DNA of 64,000 bases from Eisenbergiella sp963559585 (GCA_963559585.1 CAUWLJ010000003.1:32228-96227), one strand, 5' to 3'. Numbered from the stretch's first letter, positions 36,252-45,074 are shown. Made by a program: numbers and translations. The notes: generated by a model from the sequence alone, not told the origin.

Positions 36252-36539
36252 TTATGCTTCGCTCTTTACAACTAAATATCTCAGTACGTTGTCCATGATG
36301 CGAATGCGGCTCTCGATCTCTGCGGGTGCAGTGGTCGGGGCATCAAACTGGATGAAGTAATAGAAGCCTTCCTTCATCTTCTGGATCTCGTAGGCAAGTC
36401 TCTTCTTACCCCAGTCATCCACGTTTGTGATCGTTCCGCCGAATCTCTCGATCAGAGCCTTGCACTTGTCCACTACTGCGGCTCTCTCGTCGTCTTCGAT
36501 CTTCGCATTTACAACAACTGCTAATTCATATTTGCTCAT
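36252..36539 (-). CDS. rpsF: 30S ribosomal protein S6
   Basis: 95 residues from the ATG at 36539 (AGGAGGTAGCAGC in front). Typical S6 sequence: M-S-K-Y-E-L-A-V-V-V-N-A-K and D-D-W-G-K-K-R-L-A-Y-E-I-Q-K. First of the three co-transcribed rpsF-ssb-rpsR genes; it forms a pair with S18 on the ribosome. A possible promoter TTGAAA/TATCCT lies about 80 bp upstream. Confidence 0.97.
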   Translation of the reverse strand: MSKYELAVVVNAKIEDDERAAVVDKCKALIERFGGTITNVDDWGKKRLAYEIQKMKEGFYYFIQFDAPTTAPAEIESRIRIMDNVLRYLVVKSEA

Positions 36540-36631
36540 GCTGCTACCTCCTTTTGGTCTCTGGCCCCTTTTCAGGAGCAAGGAAATTTATATATCACAG
36601 AGAAACAGGATACCATACCCTGCCAGTGATT

Positions 36632-36814
36632 TCAAGCTTTTTCGCGGATTTCCCGCACATTTTTTTCCACCAGCTTCCTGGGCACCATGATCTGATGGCC
36701 GCACCCCAGGCATTTGAGCCGGAAATCCGCTCCAATCCGCAGAACCTCCCACTCCTTACTGCCGCAGGGATGCTGTTTTTTTAATTTTACAATATTGCCA
36801 ACCTGAATTTCCAT
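36632..36814 (-). CDS. DUF951 family small protein
   Basis: 60 residues from the ATG at 36814; the GTG four codons upstream lacks a properly spaced ribosome site while GAGG fits the ATG. It has the DUF951 pattern: V-K-L-K-K-Q-H-P-C-G-S-K-E-W-E-V, then D-F-R-L-K-C-L-G-C-G-H. The cysteines suggest a metal site. The family is commonly next to rpsF in Firmicutes. Function is unknown. Confidence 0.88.
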   Translation of the reverse strand: MEIQVGNIVKLKKQHPCGSKEWEVLRIGADFRLKCLGCGHQIMVPRKLVEKNVREIREKA

Positions 36815-36862
36815 TGCATTCCTCACTCCTAAGGTAACAGTTCAGTCTGCGTCAGAGCGCAT

Positions 36863-37579
36863 TCACAGCAGCTCCATGATCTGCCCGATGCTTCCCTGCA
36901 CCACCAGATCCGCATTCCGGTCACGGGGCGTGGGCGTCCTGTTGATGAGAACCAGCCTGCTTCCCCGGTAATAATCGATCAGCCCGGCCGCCGGGTACAC
37001 TGCCAGAGAAGTCCCACCGATCATCAGCACGTCCGCTTCACTGATGGCCCGCACCGCCCGGCTGAGGATAGCCTGATCCAGTCCCTCCTCATAGAGCACC
37101 ACATCCGGCTTCACCGTCCCTCCGCAGGTACACCTTGGCACTCCCTGAGAATTCAGGATATAAGAAGCGTCATAAAAATGACGGCACTTCTCACAATAAT
37201 TGCGCAGAACGCTTCCGTGAAGCTCCAGCACATTCCGGCTCCCCGCCTTCTGATGCAGGCCGTCGATATTCTGCGTGATCACTGCCCTCAGCTTCCCCTC
37301 CCGCTCCCACTGCGCCAGCTTCCGGTGCGCTGCATTGGGCTGTGCGTCCAGATACAGCATCTTATCCCTGTAGAAGCGGAAAAATTCTTCCGTATTCTGT
37401 CTGTAAAAGCTGTGGCTGAGGATCGTTTCCGGCGGATAGTCGTATTTCTGATGGTAAAGCCCGTCCACGCTGCGGAAATCCGGTATTCCGCTCTCCGTGG
37501 ACACGCCTGCCCCTCCAAAGAAAACGATGTTGTCCGACTCCTGTATGATCCGCTTCAGCCGCTCCAGATTATCATCCAT
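36863..37579 (-). CDS. cobB: NAD-dependent protein deacylase (sirtuin)
   Basis: 238 residues from the ATG at 37579. The NAD site is GAGVSTESGIPDFRS; the catalytic His is in LELHGS; T-Q-N-I-D-G-L-H-Q-K is conserved. Zinc is held by C-E-K-C and C-T-C-G. It removes acetyl or other acyl groups from lysines. The first 8 bp overlap the end of the hemerythrin gene, so the two are made together. Confidence 0.93.
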   Translation of the reverse strand: MDDNLERLKRIIQESDNIVFFGGAGVSTESGIPDFRSVDGLYHQKYDYPPETILSHSFYRQNTEEFFRFYRDKMLYLDAQPNAAHRKLAQWEREGKLRAVITQNIDGLHQKAGSRNVLELHGSVLRNYCEKCRHFYDASYILNSQGVPRCTCGGTVKPDVVLYEEGLDQAILSRAVRAISEADVLMIGGTSLAVYPAAGLIDYYRGSRLVLINRTPTPRDRNADLVVQGSIGQIMELL

Positions 37580-38006
37580 CCGCTTCTTCCTTCTTTCCGC
37601 CATAGATCACATACTGCCTGTCCACATGAGCGATATGATTATTCCACCACTGATCCAGATACTCGAAAACCTCTCCCAGCATCAGATCCTGAGTATCCAG
37701 CGTCAGCTCCGGTATGCCGTCTATAAACTCCTGAATCTTCACCCGGAAGGCATCATGCTGCTTTTTGTGCGCCTCCAGTCCGTCAAAGCCCAGTTGCTCC
37801 ATGTACGCTTCCTCGTCTGCAAAATGCTCCTGGGCATAGAAATTCAGCCCTTCCAGCATCTTCCTGATGTCCGCACACTTAAACAGCATATTTTCATCCG
37901 CAAAAAGCTGGTGCGCTACCTGTATATGATCCAGCATTTTGGCATGCTGATGATCGATCTTTTCATTTCCTGTGCGATATTCCTCTCTGATCCGGTATTC
38001 CTTCAT
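37572..38006 (-). CDS. Bacteriohemerythrin
   Basis: 144 residues from the ATG at 38006. The di-iron ligands are visible in the usual order: N-E-K-I-D-H-Q-H, H-F-A-D-E-E, H-K-K-Q-H and H-I-A-H-V-D. It binds oxygen and in anaerobes serves oxygen sensing or scavenging. The gene overlaps the sirtuin by 8 bp. It is a single-domain form with no signalling fusion. Confidence 0.93.
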   Translation of the reverse strand: MKEYRIREEYRTGNEKIDHQHAKMLDHIQVAHQLFADENMLFKCADIRKMLEGLNFYAQEHFADEEAYMEQLGFDGLEAHKKQHDAFRVKIQEFIDGIPELTLDTQDLMLGEVFEYLDQWWNNHIAHVDRQYVIYGGKKEEADG

Positions 38007-38232
38007 TCCTTTACATCCCCGCTTCCTTTCATGTATAGTATATAGCACGCTGCCTGATTCTGAAGGTATTGTACCATACTTTAAATGGTTTGAATACCGT
38101 ATTGTTAGTAACGAAATAAGTTAATTTTTTATCAATGTCCGGGAACCAGAAAGAAGGCTGCCGCATACCATATCAAAGGTACGCGCATATAGCCGGGAGC
38201 CGGAGCAATAACGCTCCGGCACGGAGGTAAAA

Positions 38233-38952
38233 ATGAGTCAAAAACGGATTATGATTGCAGGAACGGAAGAAAAAACGAAAAACTATTCCAATGCCCTGGC
38301 GGCCCTGGGGGCGTCCTGCTTCTTTTTAGAAAAAGAGGCGGGCTTTGATGATTCCAGCAGCCTCTGGCGGACAGGGAAATACCCGGTCAATGATTTTGAC
38401 GGGCTCCTGCTGCCGGGCGGCGGTGACATCGACCCCGCACTGTTCGGGGAGCCAAACCAGGGATCCCGCAGTATTGACGGGACGCTTGACCGGATACAGC
38501 TTGCCCTGCTGGGCGATTTTGTCCGCAGTAAAAAACCCGTGCTGGGCATCTGCAAAGGGATGCAGCTCATCAACGTTTATTTCAAAGGAGGTATCATTCA
38601 GCACCTTCCCACAGCCGGTCTGCACGAATACCGGGAAGCTGACCAGGTGCATTCTTCCAAAGCCGCAGAAAACAGCCTGCTCTGCCGTCTTTACGGCGTA
38701 CATTTTCCGGTTAACAGCGCCCATCATCAGGCGATTGGCAGGACAGGGCAGGGGCTCTCGGTGGTACAATGGGCGCCGGACGGCACGCCGGAAGCGCTGC
38801 AGCACACCAGCCTTCCTATTGCCGCCGTACAATGGCATCCGGAGCGCATGTGCTTTGCCCACAGGAGAACGGATACACCGGACGGCAGCCTCCTCCTTTC
38901 CAGCTTCCTGAGAGGATATGCTAAGGATGCCGGCACAGCAGGGAATGTCTGA
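38233..38952 (+). CDS. Class I glutamine amidotransferase-like peptidase C26 (PuuD-like)
   Basis: 239 residues; CGGAGGTAAAA before the ATG. Nucleophile Cys107 in L-G-I-C-K-G-M-Q, partner His and Glu in V-Q-W-H-P-E-R-M, and an oxyanion stretch L-L-P-G-G-G-D-I-D-P. Such proteins cleave gamma-glutamyl-GABA or other gamma-glutamyl amides. No polyamine genes are nearby, so the exact substrate is open. It is divergent from hemerythrin. Confidence 0.88.
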   Translation: MSQKRIMIAGTEEKTKNYSNALAALGASCFFLEKEAGFDDSSSLWRTGKYPVNDFDGLLLPGGGDIDPALFGEPNQGSRSIDGTLDRIQLALLGDFVRSKKPVLGICKGMQLINVYFKGGIIQHLPTAGLHEYREADQVHSSKAAENSLLCRLYGVHFPVNSAHHQAIGRTGQGLSVVQWAPDGTPEALQHTSLPIAAVQWHPERMCFAHRRTDTPDGSLLLSSFLRGYAKDAGTAGNV

Positions 38953-39028
38953 GCCTGGCCTTTCGGAGCGGGCTCCGCCTGAAGCCTCTGCCAGTGCCCG
39001 CTCCGGCTCCCAACAGCCTGGCTCGCCC

Positions 39029-40858
39029 TTACCGGTAGGTAATCACCTCATCCCAGTCCTCAATCCCAATATATCTGCGGGCAAGCTCTGTATATTCCTC
39101 CGCCTTATCCGTGTCAATATACTTGAACACATCGTAGATCAGCTTTTTCCGTCCGTTCTGATAAGACAGCCCCAGGGCCAGTCCCTGGGCAACCTCCTCC
39201 ACCGCATCCGTTTCCCGTGAAAGGATCATGGCGTCGATATATTGATTGTTGGCCGCTATGTAATAGGCATAGGCAAAGGCCGCCGCCTGCACATCCTCCC
39301 CGTAGGTGGAGGTAAAGCCCATCTCGCTGAGGATAATCGGGCGCACTTCTCCGTCCGGCGTCAGAAATTCCTCTCTCTGCATATAATCTGTCACCACATC
39401 AATATTATAAATGATTACCATGGCAGAATCCTCCGACTCTTTTACCAGCTCTGCGTTCTGTGCCGGAAGATCCCAGAACTTGGGCCAGTTCAAAGGTACG
39501 GAATAAGGATGGTGGGCCAGTCCCCAGTCAATATTGCCTTCTCTGCAAATCAAAGCGTTAAACTCGTCCAGAATATCCCTGGAATTGTAGCTGGTATTAC
39601 TAGTCAGCTCCATGTTCCACTGCTGATCCAGTGAAATGTAAACTCTGGCATTGGCGTTCATACTCTTAATGGCATTGTAGCAGATACGAAAAGCCCTGGC
39701 GTATTCCCTCACATAGGTTTTGATGTCCACAAACTGCATATAATTCCACTGAGAGCGCACATTGATTTCATTTCCCACGATCCAGTTCATCACCACACCA
39801 TGCTCCTCGTCCCTGTACCGCTCCGCCAGGAAAGAAGCGATGGCCTCCAGATATTCCGCACCGGCCTCCTCCGCCGCATTGAAAGCGTAGTAGCTGGCGT
39901 TCTTGTCCCTGGAAAGGGGATGGATCATGTTCATGTAAGCCTCCGACTTGTTATTCAGCAAAATTGCAGTAATCACAATCCCCTTTTTCGTCAGAGTGCT
40001 GAACACATAATCATATTCGGACACGACATGGCCGTTTAAAAGATAGTCCTTTCCCTTGTAGGTATAAGTGATGGTGGGATAGTTTTCTGCAGTGGAGGGC
40101 CCCAGCAGACGGGCAACAGGGATATTGTATACCGCATGCTTCACGCCCAGCTCGTCCAGCTCTGTGGTTCCCAGATTCTGAGGATCCACCAGCAGTCCCT
40201 TGATGGACTCCGTTTCAGGAAAGGGCTCATTATAATCCGCCAGCGCCTCCGGGTTCGTGATATACATAGGCGCGGTGAGCGCCTCATACCGGCCATCCTT
40301 CAAAATTGCCACCACAAATTTCTGATACAGCCTGGAATTGGCCTGAAACTGGTTCACATCTGCCATCAGCATAAAGGCGGAAGCCTTCTGAGTTCTGGCA
40401 ATATATTCCTCCCCCTCCGGGATCTCCTCCTCATATACCTCCAGCGCAAACAGATAAAAATAGCCGTCATCACTGTCCGGAAGCTCCGCCGCCTCACCCT
40501 TTAAGGCAAACTGTTCCCCTCCCGGAAGAATCTCACAGGAGGTCACACAGATCATATGCTTTCCCACCTCAGGCACAGAAAGAGAAGCTTCCCCGGCCTT
40601 TCCATCCAGCGCGCCCTCCATCTCCGGCGGCATGCCAGGCAGCCCCGCACGGGCCTCCTCCAGCCCGCCCGCCGTCTCTGCCTCTCCAGTCTGTCTGTGG
40701 GCCTGTACCACAAAAAAAGCCACGCCCAACGCAGCCATAACGCCAAAGAGCAGCAGAGCGTATCTGAAATACACCCTGCCGCCATTCATTCTTTTCTTTT
40801 TATATGATCCGGCCCCTTCCGTATAAGGAGCCTCTTCCTTCTCTGATTTTTGATTCAT
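39029..40858 (-). CDS. DUF5722-type, membrane-anchored clan GH-A-like glycosidase
   Basis: 609 residues. A short basic cytoplasmic tail precedes one helix (Y-A-L-L-L-F-G-V-M-A-A-L-G-V-A-F-F). A beta-rich region follows to about 190, and the rest looks like a TIM barrel. V-G-N-E-I-N and I-L-S-E-M-G-F could be the acid/base and nucleophile Glu of clan GH-A enzymes; A-H-H-P-Y-S-V lies between them. I assign DUF5722 from the overall look. No sugar specificity is known to me. The start has no clear ribosome site. It would act outside the cell. No partner genes adjoin it. Confidence 0.7.
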   Translation of the reverse strand: MNQKSEKEEAPYTEGAGSYKKKRMNGGRVYFRYALLLFGVMAALGVAFFVVQAHRQTGEAETAGGLEEARAGLPGMPPEMEGALDGKAGEASLSVPEVGKHMICVTSCEILPGGEQFALKGEAAELPDSDDGYFYLFALEVYEEEIPEGEEYIARTQKASAFMLMADVNQFQANSRLYQKFVVAILKDGRYEALTAPMYITNPEALADYNEPFPETESIKGLLVDPQNLGTTELDELGVKHAVYNIPVARLLGPSTAENYPTITYTYKGKDYLLNGHVVSEYDYVFSTLTKKGIVITAILLNNKSEAYMNMIHPLSRDKNASYYAFNAAEEAGAEYLEAIASFLAERYRDEEHGVVMNWIVGNEINVRSQWNYMQFVDIKTYVREYARAFRICYNAIKSMNANARVYISLDQQWNMELTSNTSYNSRDILDEFNALICREGNIDWGLAHHPYSVPLNWPKFWDLPAQNAELVKESEDSAMVIIYNIDVVTDYMQREEFLTPDGEVRPIILSEMGFTSTYGEDVQAAAFAYAYYIAANNQYIDAMILSRETDAVEEVAQGLALGLSYQNGRKKLIYDVFKYIDTDKAEEYTELARRYIGIEDWDEVITYR

Positions 40859-40919
40859 TTTCTACATCATATTATATCTCTGAAATCCGCACACCGCGGC
40901 CCGACTGCTGCTGCTTATC

Positions 40920-40953
40920 ATTACTGTTCCCTGGCAAGTCAGTAAACCGTAAC
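40920..40953. repeat. 34-bp palindrome related to the miniature element
   Basis: ATTACTGTTC...ACCGTAAC, matching the right-end palindrome of copy A. The flanks TGCTTATC and TGTTTATA agree at 6 of 8 positions, possibly an aged target duplication. Confidence 0.65.
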
Positions 40954-41007
40954 TGTTTATATACTAACACAATTCTTCACCTATTAACAATATAGAATTT
41001 AAAGAAT

Positions 41008-44000
41008 TTACTGCTGTTTACTGGCGGCCTTAGGGAGCATGAAATAAAAGTCGATCTGGGCGGCGCTTTCCGTATAGAGATAGGAGCCGTAAGACGCAAT
41101 GTTACAGCACATGGCAGGATCCTCTGAGCCCATCATAATGGCGTATCCCCGGCCAGACACCATCAGGGGAAGCGGGTTTCCATGAGAATGCTCTCCCCTG
41201 CCCGAGCCGGAAAAATATCTGGCGCTGCCCGACATTTCAATTACCGGTTTTCTGCCCGTCCCAAACGCCTGAAGGCTCTCTCCCTTAACCCAGTCAAAAT
41301 AGACCCAGGCCCGGGCCCTTCCGGCTGTCCCCGGTTCAATCTGCCTGCATTCCCGGCTTCTCTCCGTGAGCAGGATTTTTTTATCCCTGGTCATGTAACA
41401 GATATTTCCATTCATTTTATCCACGCTCAGGTGCAGTTCATCGGTAGAAAGCTCTATCCTGCTGCCGGACGCCTGATACATCCATGCGCAGGGCCTGGCG
41501 GGTGAAAAGACGGAAGGGTTCTGTCTGCCCACAGTTCCCGCTCTGGTAAAGGTGACGCGGATCATATCCTCCATCACAGGGCGGAGGTACAAAGCGCCGT
41601 AGCGGCTGTGAATGAGAAGGCCGTCCGGCTTTTTCTCCACCCATTTCACGGCAAGATCGATCCTGAAGTGGCCCGGCGGACGGAGCTGTTCATTGGAGGG
41701 CATGTCACCGAAGGAGGGGCCGGACGCCCTGCCCGCGGGCGGCACATTTGCCCGGGAGGGCGGAGCGGCAGTTCTCCCGGCCGGCGCGGGGCGGACTGAC
41801 AGGGACGAATCCACAGGGGGTACGGTGCGGGCGGGCTGAGACGAACCCGCAGGCAGTGCTGCTTTCGCAGACACCCGGGGCCGGGCAGACGGCATGCCCC
41901 TCTCCTCAGGCTCCCCTCCTGCAATCACAATTCCCGGCCTTACCTTCCGTGTTTTCTCCGGCGCTCTCCCCGGCTCCCGCTCCCCGTTTCCATCCGTTCC
42001 TGGCTTTCTGCCGTTCTCTCTGCTCCCGTCTTTTCTGACGCGGCTTTCCGCCTTCCGCTTCCCCGGAACCGGATCGGCAATCAGCCCGGTCAGATTTCCG
42101 GTATGGTATACACAAAGCTTGTGAAGGGCACGGGTAGCCGCCACGTACAGAAGCCTGGCATGGCCGTCATCCGTGGGATATTCCTCCCGGGTGGGATCCA
42201 GGATCAGCACTGCATCGAATTCAAGCCCCTTGGTAAGCTCCACGGGAAGCACCATTACCCCGCTGCCAAACTCCATTTTATCAGGGTCGGACTCCATCAC
42301 AGGAAGATACCCGCCCAGCTCCTGCGCCGTCCGGGAAGCGTCCTCTGCGCTTCTGCACACCACCGCTATGGTTTCCAGCCCCTCCTGCTGCCAGCCGCGG
42401 CACAGCGCGGCGGCCTCTCTGAGCATTTCCTCCCTGTCCGCCATTTTTTTCACAGATACCGGATCCCCATGCCGGATGATGGGCTTCACCGGATAGACGG
42501 AAAACTGCCCATGCTGCAGGATGTTCGTGGCAAATTGGGAGATCTCCACCGTATTCCGGTAGCTTTTTCTCAGTACCCCGAAGCTGTCTGCAGCATCCGG
42601 CAAAAGAAGCTTTCTCAGCTCCTCCCAGTCATTTAAGCCGTAGCCGAAATGGATATTCTGGGATACGTCCCCCATCACCGTATAGGTACAGCCCCGCATA
42701 CAGAATTTCAGCACGCAGTATGCCATCATGCCAAAATCCTGGGCCTCGTCGATCACCACATGATGGGCCTCGCTGATCACCTCGGTCTCCTTCACCCTTT
42801 TATAAAGGTAGGCCAGTGCCGCCAGATCGTACACGTCAAACTCATCCTCCGGCAGGAGTACCTCACAGCCCTTCATCCTCTGCCGGGTGAGGAAATCCAG
42901 GTACAGCTCGTAAATGGAGCCCTTCCACTTCTTTCCCCCGTAATAATTGCGGAATGCCTTCAAAATGGCCTTTCGCTCCGCCTCCGTGTATTTCACACCC
43001 TTACCCAGAAATTCTTCCTTGATCTTATTCGTCAGGCGCTCGTTCAGCATGTCGATCTTGCTCTGGATGGAAACAGAAGGATTCTGGCTCACATAACGCT
43101 TCACCGCCTCGCCGTCCACCAGCCGCACCAGGTCACGGGGCGAGGGAGGCATACCGCCGCTTTCATCGTACACACCGGATTTCCCGTCACGAAGCCCCTC
43201 CACAAACTTTCTGGTATCCAGAAATACCGATTCCCGGCAGATCGTCTCCCTCTCCAGCCTTCTGCAGTAATCCTCCAGCTCCTGAAACCATTTTCTGCTC
43301 CCCTTTATGCTCTCCGTCGCCGCGCTGCGGTCTGTGCTCTTTACCCGGTACTTCCCTTCCTCCCAGTCCTCATACAAAAGCCTGATGAAAAGCTGCTCCA
43401 TGGTCATCTGCCGCACCCCGTACACATCCAGATCAGGCAGCACCCCGGTGATATAGTTCAGCAGGATCCGGTTGCTCCCCACGATGTAAAAATCGTCCGG
43501 CCGGAAGCGTTCCGCATAATTATACAGAATATAGGAGATCCGATGCATGGCCACGGTTGTTTTGCCCGAGCCCGCCACCCCCTGCACGATCATATTGTGG
43601 TAAGGGGATTTGCGGATGATCTCGTTCTGCTCCTTCTGAATAGTGGCTACGATCTCCCCCAGTACCGCCTGCTTGTTCCTGGCCAGATACTTGGTCAGAA
43701 GCTCATCGTTGGCGATCACCTCGCTGTCAAAATAGTCCAGAAGCCTTCCCTTCTCGATCTCGTAGGTACGCTTGCGCTTCAAATCCACCTTTATCTGCGC
43801 TTCTCCCGGAGCCTGGTAGGTACATTTTCCCAGACCGTTTTCATAATACACGTTTGCCACAGGCGCCCGCCAGTCCACCACCATCCAGTGGGTGGAGTCC
43901 CTGGAAATGCCTCCCCGGCCAATGTAGAGGGACTCCTCTTTTTTCTCCGTCTCATCATAAAAAATGATCCGCCCGAAGTAGGGCTTATTCTGCGCCTTTT

Positions 44001-44250
44001 CATTCCTCACCAGAGCCCGCTTCATGTGGTCATGGAGCGTAATCGTATTGTTCAGAATGGTATAGACCTCCGCGTCATTGTCATGATAATGCTCCAGCAT
44101 TTCATCTATGTCCGCCTGCATCCTGTCCACATCGGCGGTATAGACCGCTATATTGTCCGCAATGACAGAAAGTGTCTCCGCCAGGTAGGCTTCCTCGGCC
44201 TGGCGGGTCACTGCAAAGCGCTCCGACGGCTTGTTCCGGTCTGTTTTCAT
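41008..44250 (-). CDS. helD: HelD-type helicase fused to a GH31-like N-terminal domain
   Basis: 1080 residues; HelD is normally around 700-780. Residues 1-724 are a full HelD (UvrD-like) motor that frees stalled RNA polymerase: Walker A GVAGSGKTT at 224-232, V-V-I-D-E-A-Q-D-F, and L-L-Y-V-A-A-T-R-A-L near the end. Residues 725-849 are a charged, then Pro/Ala/Ser-rich linker. Residues 850-1080 resemble the beta-sandwich that precedes the catalytic barrel in GH31 glycosidases (I-R-V-T-F-T-R; E-S-L-Q-A-F-G-T-G; L-P-L-M-V-S-G-R-G-Y-A-I-M-M; A-Q-I-D-F-Y-F-M), and the frame ends where the barrel would begin. The last codons resemble an end of the miniature element. AAGGGAGGTACTA precedes the start. 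Confidence 0.85.
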   Translation of the reverse strand: MKTDRNKPSERFAVTRQAEEAYLAETLSVIADNIAVYTADVDRMQADIDEMLEHYHDNDAEVYTILNNTITLHDHMKRALVRNEKAQNKPYFGRIIFYDETEKKEESLYIGRGGISRDSTHWMVVDWRAPVANVYYENGLGKCTYQAPGEAQIKVDLKRKRTYEIEKGRLLDYFDSEVIANDELLTKYLARNKQAVLGEIVATIQKEQNEIIRKSPYHNMIVQGVAGSGKTTVAMHRISYILYNYAERFRPDDFYIVGSNRILLNYITGVLPDLDVYGVRQMTMEQLFIRLLYEDWEEGKYRVKSTDRSAATESIKGSRKWFQELEDYCRRLERETICRESVFLDTRKFVEGLRDGKSGVYDESGGMPPSPRDLVRLVDGEAVKRYVSQNPSVSIQSKIDMLNERLTNKIKEEFLGKGVKYTEAERKAILKAFRNYYGGKKWKGSIYELYLDFLTRQRMKGCEVLLPEDEFDVYDLAALAYLYKRVKETEVISEAHHVVIDEAQDFGMMAYCVLKFCMRGCTYTVMGDVSQNIHFGYGLNDWEELRKLLLPDAADSFGVLRKSYRNTVEISQFATNILQHGQFSVYPVKPIIRHGDPVSVKKMADREEMLREAAALCRGWQQEGLETIAVVCRSAEDASRTAQELGGYLPVMESDPDKMEFGSGVMVLPVELTKGLEFDAVLILDPTREEYPTDDGHARLLYVAATRALHKLCVYHTGNLTGLIADPVPGKRKAESRVRKDGSRENGRKPGTDGNGEREPGRAPEKTRKVRPGIVIAGGEPEERGMPSARPRVSAKAALPAGSSQPARTVPPVDSSLSVRPAPAGRTAAPPSRANVPPAGRASGPSFGDMPSNEQLRPPGHFRIDLAVKWVEKKPDGLLIHSRYGALYLRPVMEDMIRVTFTRAGTVGRQNPSVFSPARPCAWMYQASGSRIELSTDELHLSVDKMNGNICYMTRDKKILLTERSRECRQIEPGTAGRARAWVYFDWVKGESLQAFGTGRKPVIEMSGSARYFSGSGRGEHSHGNPLPLMVSGRGYAIMMGSEDPAMCCNIASYGSYLYTESAAQIDFYFMLPKAASKQQ

Positions 44251-44396
44251 TAGTACCTCCCTTCCTTCTCTGTTACTTTGGTATCGTTCAGGCTTTCCGC
44301 TGTTGCAGCAGTTCTGCCCGCGCCCATTCGCAAAACACCCTTATAGGGCCTTCCGCTGCTGCGCAGCTCTTTTTGCTCATAGACAGGCGCTCAGCT

Positions 44397-44455
44397 CATA
44401 TCGGCATGAACGGTCTAAATCATGCAGGCATGTTTTGACCGTTCAAACCGATATG
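44397..44455. repeat. Imperfect 59-bp palindrome upstream of helD
   Basis: Arms CATATCGG and CCGATATG enclose a second pair, TGAACGGTC and GACCGTTCA. It lies 5 bp from the target duplication of element copy C. Confidence 0.7.
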
Positions 44456-44467
44456 GCTGAACTATTA

Positions 44468-44609
44468 GTTACTGTTCACGGCAGGCCCGTAAACAGTAAC
44501 TTTCGCGGGCCTATTGAAAGTTTTTGCTGCGCAAAAGAGGCCCGCTCACTCCTGAATCACATTCTTACGCCTCAAACGGCAGGCGTTTGAGGCTGCTGTG
44601 AACAGTAAC
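44468..44609 (-). mobile_element. Miniature inverted-repeat element, copy C (142 bp, reversed)
   Basis: Ends GTTACTGTTCAC and GTGAACAGTAAC. The 8-bp sequence AACTATTA flanks both sides (44460-44467 and 44610-44617). Read on the minus strand it is nearly identical to copy A, differing mainly near one end. Confidence 0.88.
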
Positions 44610-44790
44610 AACTATTACCCATATTTTAACGGACCGGGAAAAAAATACTAGACTTTATTTTGGCAGTGTGGTAGACTGAATAATGAAGTGTAGGTATCAT
44701 AACAGGAAAGAAATGGCAGACTTCTATTCTACGTTTTAGTGGATAGAAGTTATTTTTATTTCCGCTTTCTCATCCATCTGTCCCGGCTTA

Positions 44791-44947
44791 GAGCGTGTTT
44801 GAAAATTTCTTTCTGCCAGATGTGCGTCCCACTTTGTGGGAGATCTGTCCCAGATGAGTGCGGCGTAATGGTACGCATCGCGAATTTGGGCAAATATACC
44901 GCGAAGTGGGGCGTACAGATGGCGGGAATGAATTTTCAAACATGCTC
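44791..44947. mobile_element. Second inverted-repeat element (157 bp)
   Basis: GAGCGTGTTTGAAAATT at the left and AATTTTCAAACATGCTC at the right match in 16 of 17 positions when inverted. The inside has more hairpins and no coding frame. A 35-bp piece of the same left end recurs at 56612. No clear target duplication is visible. Confidence 0.7.
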
Positions 44948-45074
44948 CGGGGCAGGCTCCCGCCCCTTCCCCCGGTTCTGCGGGCAGCAGCCATGCAAGG
45001 CACGCCCCGCAGCAGAGAAAGAGGAACGGCCCTCCATGGAAAGGAGCGCCGTTCCGGTTCCGCAGACAGCGCTT

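Noticed and set aside
38965..39003. GAGCGGG...CCCGCTC hairpin between the GATase and DUF5722 genes
   Set aside because: Lacks a T-run on either strand, so I do not call it a terminator.
42649..44253. 534-codon plus-strand open frame over helD
   Set aside because: Antisense to the helicase motor with its conserved motifs; composition rich in His, Leu and Ile is typical of a shadow frame.
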